DNA of 64,000 nt from Bacteroidota bacterium (GTDB taxonomy: Bacteria > Bacteroidota > Bacteroidia > Chitinophagales > Chitinophagaceae): NCBI GenBank assembly GCA_014190475.1, contig BJGL01000002.1:1-64000 (forward strand), read 5' to 3'. This document shows positions 56,438 to 64,000 of this stretch, in pieces. Under the pieces are notes generated by a model. It saw only the letters and a program-made list of their open reading frames with translations, ran no database searches and had not been told where the DNA came from. The translations under genes and the position numbers were made by a program. Each line of letters opens with the position of its first letter. Positions within the stretch are counted from its first letter, which is position 1.

Positions 56438-56465
56438 CCCCCAACACTTCGTGCTGAGGGCTTTG
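56434..56465 (-). terminator. Intrinsic terminator of tRNA-Arg (minus strand)
   Basis: Minus strand: AAAGCCCTCAGCACGAAGTGTTGGGGGCTTTTTC. Confidence 0.75.
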
Positions 56466-56539
56466 TGACCCCGTCAGGATTCAAACCTGAAACCTTTTGA
56501 TCCGTAGTCAAATGCTCTATTCAGTTGAGCTACGGGGCC
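56466..56539 (-). tRNA. tRNA-Arg(ACG)
   Basis: Minus strand GGCCCCGUAGCUCAACUGAAUAGAGCAUUUGACUACGGAUCAAAAGGUUUCAGGUUUGAAUCCUGACGGGGUCA folds to a cloverleaf; anticodon loop CUACGGA; no encoded CCA. Confidence 0.95.
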
Positions 56540-56573
56540 ATCCAAATTCCAACCCGTATGGTTGAAAGGGTGG

Positions 56574-56581
56574 CAAATATA
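56574..56581 (-). promoter_or_regulatory. -7 element TATATTTG for tRNA-Arg
   Basis: TAnnTTTG on the minus strand 34 nt upstream of the mature tRNA 5' end. Confidence 0.5.
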
Positions 56582-56591
56582 GGACAAAAAA

Positions 56592-58520
56592 TTAATAAGG
56601 ATATCGTACAAAGGCCTCCACGGCAGCGTAATGCGTAAGACCAAGGTCGGCGTACAAAGAGGCTGTATGAGCGTTTCGTTCTTCGGCTCTTTGCCAAAAC
56701 TCCCTTGAATCAGCTCCCTGAAAAGGAACCATATCCTTTTGGGACTGATGAATAAATATTCCATACCGCTTTTTCATGACCTGATCCGGGCTCATGGGTA
56801 CAGCCATTTCGATATCCTCAATGTTCCACTCCTGCCAGGCCCCTTTGTAAAGCCAGAGCCAGCAATCCTCCACCCAGGGCTCTTGTAAAGCCTTGAGTCG
56901 TTTTAAAGCCTCTACAACCACTGTAAAGCAAACTTTGTGCGTACCATGAGGATCTGCAAAATCGCCAGCACAGTACACCTGGTGTGGTTTTATAGCGCGG
57001 AGCAAATCCATGGTTTGCTTGATGTCTTTGTCTCCAGCAGGTTTTTTCTGGATTGTTCCTGTTTCGTAGAAGGGTAATTGCTGGAAATGAACATTATTTT
57101 CCTGGATCCCCACGTACCGGCAGGTAGCCTTGGCTTCCCCTTGTCTGATCAGCGCCTTTATTTTTCTGATAGACGGTGTATCAATCTGGTTAGACTTTTT
57201 TCGAGTTAAAAATCTTCTGGCATCTTTTACAAATTCAATCGACTTTCTGGTAGGGCTTCCCAGTACAGATTCAAAACCAATTGCAAAGTCTAGGTATCGT
57301 GTTACAAACTCATCTGTTACAGCAATGTTTCCGCTAGTCTGATAGGCAACATGTACCTCATTGCCCTGATCGTGTAGTCGTTGAAAAGTTCCTCCCATGC
57401 TGATAATATCATCGTCGGGATGGGGAGAAAAAATGACCACTCTCTTAGGCCATGGAGTGGATCGCTCCGGATGTGCAGGAATATCCGCATTTGGTTTTCC
57501 AGCTGGCCAACCTGTTAGCGTATCACGAAGCATATAATAAACTTGCAAGTTGATTTCATAGGCATCTCCTTTCTCAACCAGCAAGTCTCCTAATCCAAAT
57601 TCATTGTAGTCACTGTTGGTAAGACTCAATACAGGCTTTTTTAATTCTAAAGCCATATTGACCACTGCTTTTTTTATAAGACGTGGCGTCCATTCGCATT
57701 CACCCGTTAACCAGGGAGATTTAAATCGAGTTAATTCCGTAGCAGCATCTTGATCAATCACAAATTGAACATCATCATGGGCCTGAAGAAGGGAAGCGGG
57801 TAACGATTCTGTCATTTCCTCTTCCACTGCTTTTTTAATGACTGGAGCTTTCCCTGACCCCCAAGCCATTAATATAATTTTCTTAGAACGCAGAATAGTT
57901 TGTATTCCCATCGTTAATGCAAGACGGGGAACCTCGGCAATGTTGGCAAACTCATAGGAATTTGCAAGCCGGGTGGAATTATCCAAGTTAATTAATCGCG
58001 TTTTGGAATGCAGGCCAGATCCGGGTTCATTAAAACCAATATGTCCATTATTACCAATGCCCAAAATTTGTAAATCAATTCCACCTGCTGCTTCAATTTT
58101 CTTTTCGTACTCGTTGCAATGCTCTTTTATTTTATCTTTTTCGATCTCCCCATTGGGTATGTGAATATTCTTGGGGTTGATGTCAATATGGTCAAATAAC
58201 TGCTGATGCATGAAGCGATAATAGCTTTGCAAAGCATTTCGCTCAATGGGGTAGTATTCATCAAGATTAAAGGTCACCACATTTTTAAAACTCAATCCTT
58301 CTTCTTTATGCAGCTTAACTAACGCTGCGTAAAGCGATTTTGGGGTAGAACCGGTGGCTAGTCCTAATACTAGTTTTTCCTTCTTTTTTTGTTTAGAGCG
58401 AATTAAAGCTGCTATTTGTCTGGCAACCCAATCTGAACCCTCTATGGCATTTTCTACAATTTTTGTGGAAACTCTTTCAAAACTGTCGGCAAAATTGGGG
58501 GAGGGTTGGTTCTCTGACAT
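56592..58520 (-). CDS. nagB: Glucosamine-6-phosphate deaminase (NagB) fused to a C-terminal PIG-L/LmbE-family deacetylase domain
   Basis: LGLATGSTPKSLYAALV...NLDEYYPI...GIGNNGHIGFNEPGS; C-terminal VVIFSPHPDDDIISMGGTFQRL...DPHGTHKVCF. Confidence 0.93.
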   Translation of the reverse strand: MSENQPSPNFADSFERVSTKIVENAIEGSDWVARQIAALIRSKQKKKEKLVLGLATGSTPKSLYAALVKLHKEEGLSFKNVVTFNLDEYYPIERNALQSYYRFMHQQLFDHIDINPKNIHIPNGEIEKDKIKEHCNEYEKKIEAAGGIDLQILGIGNNGHIGFNEPGSGLHSKTRLINLDNSTRLANSYEFANIAEVPRLALTMGIQTILRSKKIILMAWGSGKAPVIKKAVEEEMTESLPASLLQAHDDVQFVIDQDAATELTRFKSPWLTGECEWTPRLIKKAVVNMALELKKPVLSLTNSDYNEFGLGDLLVEKGDAYEINLQVYYMLRDTLTGWPAGKPNADIPAHPERSTPWPKRVVIFSPHPDDDIISMGGTFQRLHDQGNEVHVAYQTSGNIAVTDEFVTRYLDFAIGFESVLGSPTRKSIEFVKDARRFLTRKKSNQIDTPSIRKIKALIRQGEAKATCRYVGIQENNVHFQQLPFYETGTIQKKPAGDKDIKQTMDLLRAIKPHQVYCAGDFADPHGTHKVCFTVVVEALKRLKALQEPWVEDCWLWLYKGAWQEWNIEDIEMAVPMSPDQVMKKRYGIFIHQSQKDMVPFQGADSREFWQRAEERNAHTASLYADLGLTHYAAVEAFVRYPY

Positions 58521-58536
58521 GGGTTCTGTTTACTTA

Positions 58537-58544
58537 CAAAAATA
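58537..58544 (-). promoter_or_regulatory. -7 element TATTTTTG for nagB
   Basis: TAnnTTTG on the minus strand 16 nt upstream of the ATG. Confidence 0.45.
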
Positions 58545-58603
58545 ATTTAATAAGTACAATGAAGCTCTTGCAATTTCTAATTAATTGCATAAAGTATTGA
58601 TAA

Positions 58604-60925
58604 TTAATCGACTTGTATTTCATCAATAAAAAGCCAAGGCTTATTGCCTTCGCCCGGATTTCCAGCAGGAATTAGTCCATAATTCTTTATTAAAACTTTA
58701 ATAAATCTTGTTTTTTCATTGAAAATGAATGGAATATAGCCTATGTTATTATCTTCTGACTCAAACACTAATTTAGTTGCGCTTCCAATTGTTTTGAAAT
58801 TAATCCCATCCATAGAAATGGAAACTTGCATCTCTTGCGGCCTGTGAATCCAGCTACTGGGTTGATGAAGAAAATAACCTTTGACTGTTCGTACTGGCAT
58901 GGTTTTGCCCAGGTCGATGGTAGCCTCCATATCTCCTCCATCAAATCCAAGGTAATTTCTAAAATGTACATTTTTGCCAGGTTGGCTTCTTATCCCGTTA
59001 ACCAAGGTGAATCCACCGTTACCGGGATAGCTTTTGGAAGGTTGAACTTTTAATGTAATATCCTTACCGGTTGCTTTGTTGATTTCAAATTTTTGGAAGT
59101 AGGTACTCTTCACCTCTCTGTTTTTATCAATATACTGCGCTTGATAAACGCCAGAGGACTGAACAATAACCGGTTTTTCATAGCTGGATTTTGTAGGAGA
59201 AACCCATTGAATTTTTCCCTCTGAAGATTTACTACTCAATGCGAGTTCTATACCATTTTTATTTTGATCGGGACTTACTTTGCTTACCATTTCGAAATAG
59301 GCCATACTGGGTTTAATTCCCCATTGCTCATATCTTTTGAGCAATGGACTAATTTTCATTTCGAATTCGGTCCAGTTTTTTTTGTCGAGTGGAGTCCAAA
59401 GCAACTCACTCAAGGCTGCTATTCGTGGGAAAATCATATAGGCGATCTTCTCCTCATTTTTCATATACTCTGTCCACACATTTGCCTGTGCCCCAAGCAC
59501 CAGGTTGGCATTACTAGCAGGAATTTCTGCTGGCAAGGGATTGTAAGCGTATACTTTTTCAATGGGGTTGTAGCCGCCAATGGTCACGGAGTCCTCTGTT
59601 AAAGCCTGCGTGTGATCAAAATAAACGGGATTGCCAGGTGTCATAATCACTGCATGTCCTTGCTTTGCCGCTTCAATTCCTCCGGCCTCGCCACGCCAAC
59701 TCATCACAATGGCATTGGGGGCTAATCCGCCTTCCAAAATCTCATCCCAACCAATTAATATTTTTCCTTTACTGTTAAGATATTTTTCAATGCGCTGGAT
59801 AAAATAGCTCTGCAATTCATGTTCATCTTTTAGTTGAAGTTCTTTCATTCTTTGTTGGCACAACGAACATTGCTTCCAATGTGTTTTAGGACATTCATCT
59901 CCGCCTATATGAAAGTAAGGGGAGGGGAATAGTGGGATTATTTCATCAATTACATTTTGAAGAAATTCAAAAGTGGTTTCCTTACCTGCGCAGAACACAT
60001 CGTCAAATACACCCCAGGTTTCCTGTACTAATTTGATTTCTCCATTTTTTTGTGCTTCCATTGATTTTTGTGAGATCATATTGGAAGGGATCACGGTTGG
60101 TCTACTGGGAAAACAGCTTAAGTAAGGATAAGCAGCTATCGCGGCACTACTGTGCCCGGGCATTTCAATCTCAGGAATTACCTCTACAAATCGTGCTTGC
60201 GCATAGGCAACCACTTCTCTGATGTCCGCTTGTGTGTAGAAGCCACCGTATCGAATATTATCATTCCCTCTTCCGGGGTAACGACCTATGATTGTACCAT
60301 TTCTCCAGGCTCCCACCATGGTGAGTGCAGGGTATTTTTTTATTTCAACCCTCCACCCCTGGTCTTCCGTTAAATGCCAATGGAATTTATTGAGTTTGTG
60401 GTAGGATAACCAGTCGATATATTTTTTGATAAAGCTGACGGGGAAAAAATGTCTGCCCACATCCAAGTGCATGCCCCTGTATTGAAAACGAGGAAAATCC
60501 TCAATTTTCAGATAAGGTATTACCAGTTGATTGTTATGGCCAAGCGTAATTAATTGCAACAAAGTCTGATTAGCATGATGCAAGGCTTCTGCGGTGTTTA
60601 CAGTAATCGAGATGCCTTCTTTGTTTACAAGTAGTTCATACGAGGGGGTATTATTCCCCTTTCCAACTTTATGATTGATTTGAATGGTAGCTTGTTGCTT
60701 GGAGTTGGCAGCAGCTAGTTGAATATGATATTGCTTTTGTAATTCATCTGCTAGCAAACGAATGGTATTGCTTGAGGATACCTGTTCGTTATCTAAAAAA
60801 TAAGTACAATTTGTAGGTAAGGAAAAAGTTCCTTCTCCCTGCATCCAATAAGCAGGCGTTGGAACAACAAGTTGTTGGGATATTCCGAGCAATGGAAGAG
60901 TCAACAAAAATAAAAGAAGACGCAT
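58604..60925 (-). CDS. Beta-N-acetylhexosaminidase (GH20) with C-terminal discoidin-like region
   Basis: FPRFQYRGMHLDVGRHFFPVSFIKKYIDWLSYHKLNKFHWHLTEDQGWRVEIKKYPAL; FHIGGDECPKTHWK. Confidence 0.95.
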   Translation of the reverse strand: MRLLLFLLTLPLLGISQQLVVPTPAYWMQGEGTFSLPTNCTYFLDNEQVSSSNTIRLLADELQKQYHIQLAAANSKQQATIQINHKVGKGNNTPSYELLVNKEGISITVNTAEALHHANQTLLQLITLGHNNQLVIPYLKIEDFPRFQYRGMHLDVGRHFFPVSFIKKYIDWLSYHKLNKFHWHLTEDQGWRVEIKKYPALTMVGAWRNGTIIGRYPGRGNDNIRYGGFYTQADIREVVAYAQARFVEVIPEIEMPGHSSAAIAAYPYLSCFPSRPTVIPSNMISQKSMEAQKNGEIKLVQETWGVFDDVFCAGKETTFEFLQNVIDEIIPLFPSPYFHIGGDECPKTHWKQCSLCQQRMKELQLKDEHELQSYFIQRIEKYLNSKGKILIGWDEILEGGLAPNAIVMSWRGEAGGIEAAKQGHAVIMTPGNPVYFDHTQALTEDSVTIGGYNPIEKVYAYNPLPAEIPASNANLVLGAQANVWTEYMKNEEKIAYMIFPRIAALSELLWTPLDKKNWTEFEMKISPLLKRYEQWGIKPSMAYFEMVSKVSPDQNKNGIELALSSKSSEGKIQWVSPTKSSYEKPVIVQSSGVYQAQYIDKNREVKSTYFQKFEINKATGKDITLKVQPSKSYPGNGGFTLVNGIRSQPGKNVHFRNYLGFDGGDMEATIDLGKTMPVRTVKGYFLHQPSSWIHRPQEMQVSISMDGINFKTIGSATKLVFESEDNNIGYIPFIFNEKTRFIKVLIKNYGLIPAGNPGEGNKPWLFIDEIQVD

Positions 60926-60954
60926 GCAATTGATTTATGCATCTAAAGTACCAA

Positions 60955-61818
60955 TTAGTCTAATACGCCGAACTTTCCGTTGTTAAAGTCCTCTACGGCT
61001 TGTTCAATTTCCTCCCAGCTATTCATTAGAAAAGGACCATAGGCCACAATAGGTTCATTCAAGGGCTGGCCTGATAGAACAAGCAGCGTGGCGCTTTCTT
61101 TTGCTTTGATAGTTATGCTAGTGCCATTATTTTGAAATAGTGCAAAGTGATCTGCAGATACTAGTTGATCTTCTATCGTAACGGAACCTTTAATTACAAG
61201 CATTCCGGTGTTAAATTCCGCTGGCAATTCCAGGGTTATTTCTTTGCTAGGATTCAAATGAAGGTTATAAACATTCAGTGGACTGAAAGTTTGGGCAGGT
61301 CCTTTGATTTCCCTGTATTCACCGGCTATTATTTCCAACATTCCTCCTTCGAAAGCATGCTGCCCCATTTTTTCTTTTTTAATTTCCTGGTAGCGGGGTG
61401 TAGTCATTTTATACTGTGCTGGAAGATTTACCCATAATTGCACCATTTGAAAAGTTCCACCTTTTTGCGAGAAATCTTTTTCATGATACTCCTTATGCAA
61501 CACGCCCGATGCTGCTGTCATCCATTGGACATCCCCTTCACCAATCACGCCATGATTTCCGGCGCTGTCATGATGCGCCACTTTTCCCTGATAAGCAATC
61601 GTGACTGTCTCAAAACCACGATGTGGATGAACATCTACTCCACGTTGAGTTTCGCTGGGGGGGAAATGGTAGGGAGAAGCATAGTCCAACATAAAAAATG
61701 GACTCATGCGTTGTTTGTTTTGAATACCTGCAGCGGGAAAAAAGTTATGCACTCTAAATCCATCGCCCACCATGTGTGGTGGTGGTGGAGGAATAATACG
61801 TTCTAATTTTTTTTGCAT
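60955..61818 (-). CDS. Pirin family protein
   Basis: PFFMLDYASPYHFPPSETQRGVDVHPHRGFETVTIAYQGKVAHHDSAGNHGVIGEGDVQWMTAASGVLHKEYHE. Confidence 0.95.
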   Translation of the reverse strand: MQKKLERIIPPPPPHMVGDGFRVHNFFPAAGIQNKQRMSPFFMLDYASPYHFPPSETQRGVDVHPHRGFETVTIAYQGKVAHHDSAGNHGVIGEGDVQWMTAASGVLHKEYHEKDFSQKGGTFQMVQLWVNLPAQYKMTTPRYQEIKKEKMGQHAFEGGMLEIIAGEYREIKGPAQTFSPLNVYNLHLNPSKEITLELPAEFNTGMLVIKGSVTIEDQLVSADHFALFQNNGTSITIKAKESATLLVLSGQPLNEPIVAYGPFLMNSWEEIEQAVEDFNNGKFGVLD

Positions 61819-61822
61819 GTTG

Positions 61823-61830
61823 CAAAGGTA
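61823..61830 (-). promoter_or_regulatory. -7 element TACCTTTG for pirin gene
   Basis: TAnnTTTG on the minus strand, 4 nt upstream of the ATG. Confidence 0.55.
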
Positions 61831-61876
61831 ACTTTCGGTGTTTAAACATTAAAATATTTATTCCTATCTTGAACAC

Positions 61877-62917
61877 ATGTTTAACCGAAGAAATTTTGTC
61901 AAGAAAGTAGGGATGCTCACGGCAGGTGTTACTGTGCAGGGTGTTTCTACAGGTTCATCCAACAAATCAATTTTTTTGGATCAAGGTCCAATAGTGATTT
62001 CTACCTGGGATGCAGGTATGGAGGCGAATATACCTGCATGGGCTATACTCGAAAAAGGGGGACTAGCCTTGGATGCAGTCGAACAGGGCGTTAGACATAC
62101 CGAGAACTCTTTAAATTGTTGCGTGGGTTTGGGTGCTAATCCTGACAGAGATGGTCATGTCACGTTAGATGCCTGTATCATGGATCACAATCACAATTGT
62201 GGTGCGGTTGCTTTTTTGGAGCGGATTAAACATCCCATTAGTGTGGCTCGACGAGTAATGGAAAAAACGCCACATGTGATGTTAGTTGGAGAAGGGGCAC
62301 AACAATTTGCCCTTGCGGAGGGATTCAAATTAGAATCAGATCAATTATCACCGGCAGCGCAAGCTGCTTACACGGATTGGTTGCATCAATCACAGTATAA
62401 ATCTCCTTCGATCAATCGGGAGAATAAAAATGATCATGGACCCTTTGCACCCACCCGTCTGCAAAATGGTGAATGGAATCATGATACCATTGGAATGATT
62501 GCTTTGGATAAACAAGGAAACTTAAGCGGAAGTTGCACAACATCAGGAGCAGGGTTTAAAATGAGAGGTCGTGTGGGAGATTCTCCCATCATTGGAGCAG
62601 GACTTTTTGTCGATAATCAAGTTGGAGCTTGTGTTGCTACCGGACAGGGAGAGGATGTGATACGTGTGGCTGGAGCCTCAACAGTAGTAGAGTTAATGCG
62701 TCAAGGAAAAACACCCCAGCAGGCTTGTGAAACAATTATCCAGCGAGTAGTTCAAATAAAAAAGGAGCGCGCTAAAAATATTCAAGTTGCTTTTCTAGCG
62801 TTGTCGAATCGAGGTGAGGTAGGGGCTTTTGCCATCCATCCTGGCTTTTCTTTTGCTTACAAGGATTTACAACGAAGTGAATTAATAAAAGCGGCAAGCT
62901 GGTTTAAATCAAATTAG
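61877..62917 (+). CDS. N(4)-(beta-N-acetylglucosaminyl)-L-asparaginase (aspartylglucosaminidase), exported
   Basis: Twin-arginine-like MFNRRNFVKKVGML; VEQGVRHTENSLNCCVGLGANPDRDGHVTLDACIMD; WNHDTIGMIALDKQGNLSGSCTTSGAGFKMRGRVGDSPIIGAGLF (autoproteolytic Thr context). Confidence 0.94.
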   Translation: MFNRRNFVKKVGMLTAGVTVQGVSTGSSNKSIFLDQGPIVISTWDAGMEANIPAWAILEKGGLALDAVEQGVRHTENSLNCCVGLGANPDRDGHVTLDACIMDHNHNCGAVAFLERIKHPISVARRVMEKTPHVMLVGEGAQQFALAEGFKLESDQLSPAAQAAYTDWLHQSQYKSPSINRENKNDHGPFAPTRLQNGEWNHDTIGMIALDKQGNLSGSCTTSGAGFKMRGRVGDSPIIGAGLFVDNQVGACVATGQGEDVIRVAGASTVVELMRQGKTPQQACETIIQRVVQIKKERAKNIQVAFLALSNRGEVGAFAIHPGFSFAYKDLQRSELIKAASWFKSN

Positions 62918-62920
62918 AAT

Positions 62921-63655
62921 ATGTTGATCGAAATTGCCACGACTGATTTTGTAACCACACAACTTGCTGTAGAAGGTGGCGCTGACCGGATTGAATTATG
63001 CGCCGGATTGTCTGAGGGAGGTATTACACCAAGTGTTGGGTTGTTGGAACTATGTCGGCAAAAATTTACGTTACCTATTTATCCAATCATTCGTCCAAGG
63101 CCGGGGGATTTTCTCTACAGCCAAGCTGAACTCGAGATTATGCTAAAAGATATTTTGCATTGCCGTGCGCTTGGTTATGAAGGTGTGGTGTTGGGGTTGC
63201 TAAATCCAGACGGTTCCATAGATCGAGACAGAACGGCCAAGCTAATTGATGCCGCTTATCCGATGGAAGTTACTTTCCATCGAGCATTTGATCGATGTGT
63301 TGATCCTTTTGAAGCCTTAGAGCAATTGATTGATTTGGGTTGTGAACGAATTTTAACATCCGGGCAACAGCCAACGGCTCCGGAAGGGATAAAATTGATT
63401 ACTTCATTACAGCAGCAAGCTGCCGGTCGAATTATAATTATGCCAGGTAGCGGTGTTCGTCCTGATTCTTTAGTTGAATTGGCAACACAAACTAAATGTG
63501 TGGAATTTCACACCTCCTTACGATCCAGTAGGGATTCTACAATGGCATTCAGACATCCTTCATTCATAAACAGTAGTGAGAGCTATCAAAATCCTGGAAT
63601 AGAGCCAGGTTCAATTGCTGTGATGAAGCAACAATTGAAGGCTCTCGTGCATTAA
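62921..63655 (+). CDS. cutC: CutC family protein (annotated as copper homeostasis)
   Basis: MLIEIATTDFVTTQLAVEGGADRIELCAGLSEGGITPSVGLLE; IIRPRPGDFLYSQAELEIM; TFHRAFDRC. Confidence 0.94.
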   Translation: MLIEIATTDFVTTQLAVEGGADRIELCAGLSEGGITPSVGLLELCRQKFTLPIYPIIRPRPGDFLYSQAELEIMLKDILHCRALGYEGVVLGLLNPDGSIDRDRTAKLIDAAYPMEVTFHRAFDRCVDPFEALEQLIDLGCERILTSGQQPTAPEGIKLITSLQQQAAGRIIIMPGSGVRPDSLVELATQTKCVEFHTSLRSSRDSTMAFRHPSFINSSESYQNPGIEPGSIAVMKQQLKALVH

Positions 63656-63661
63656 GTTGGT

Positions 63662-64000
63662 TTAAAATTTTATTTTCTTCAAATAAGCGGCTCCTGTTGC
63701 GGCTGCATGCATGGGTGATCCACCAGGATAAAACTCTTGCTCCATGAATAAGTATTGAAGTCCCAATTTTTTAGCCTGAGGAATCAGTTGTTTAAAATCG
63801 ATGCTGCCTGTACCTAAGTCTACTGATTCAAAATTATTCTTATTGATTGGGCTTTGACTTCGATCCTTGATATGACTTAATTCAAAGCGACCCGGGTATT
63901 TTTTAAGCCATGCTAGGGGATTTTCACCGGCTGATACTACCCAGTAGATATCCATTTCAAAACAAACCAGATTGGGATCCGTTTCTTGCATCAAAATATC
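63662..64000 (-). CDS. Sugar phosphate isomerase/epimerase (xylose-isomerase-like TIM barrel), C-terminal part only
   Basis: VCFEMDIYWVVSAGENPLAWLKKYPGRFELSHIKDRS...LGTGSIDFKQLIPQAKKLGLQYLFMEQE; N-terminus lies beyond 64000. Confidence 0.82.
   Translation of the reverse strand, partial: DILMQETDPNLVCFEMDIYWVVSAGENPLAWLKKYPGRFELSHIKDRSQSPINKNNFESVDLGTGSIDFKQLIPQAKKLGLQYLFMEQEFYPGGSPMHAAATGAAYLKKIKF

Overview
This 64 kb window is gene-dense and looks like a Bacteroidota chromosome, probably Chitinophagaceae-like. Supporting signs are TAnnTTTG promoter elements, T9SS-type secretion signals, DUF4294, BshB1 and the 310-aa NusB. Nearly all of it is intact single-copy chromosomal coding sequence. 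I saw no IS element, phage gene, CRISPR array or rRNA, and one tRNA (Arg-ACG). Main blocks: an RND efflux operon (1-4362); purK and hppD divergent; a YafK-like L,D-transpeptidase/TonB-C fusion, fbp and an ABC ATPase; folC, a TonB-like protein, a radical SAM protein, bshB1, DUF4294, ccmF and ccmE (minus strand); acyl-CoA dehydrogenase, yggS, cupin and glnS; an acyl-CoA mutase large subunit; iscA-like; secDF; aminotransferase, coaE, yajC, DUF1573 and nusB; groESL; a large secreted T9SS metalloprotease with Ig-like repeats; ABC-F; an APC permease; rocD, ispE, bifunctional nuclease and etfAB; tilS, rhomboid and rlmH; a signal-peptide-bearing glutamate-racemase homologue; an uncharacterised single-TM protein; and a GlcNAc/N-glycan catabolic neighbourhood (nagB-PIG-L fusion, GH20, pirin, aspartylglucosaminidase, CutC, TIM-barrel epimerase). 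I found no clear large new system. The best leads are: (i) the single-TM protein with a periplasmic propeller-like domain and a cytoplasmic winged-helix-like tail; (ii) the exported glutamate-racemase homologue; (iii) the L,D-transpeptidase/TonB-C fusion; (iv) a CxxxY-type CcmE; (v) a terminator-like hairpin inside codons 7-17 of the APC permease; (vi) promoter boxes only 4 nt from start codons, suggesting leaderless mRNAs; and (vii) a CutC homologue embedded in glycan catabolism.
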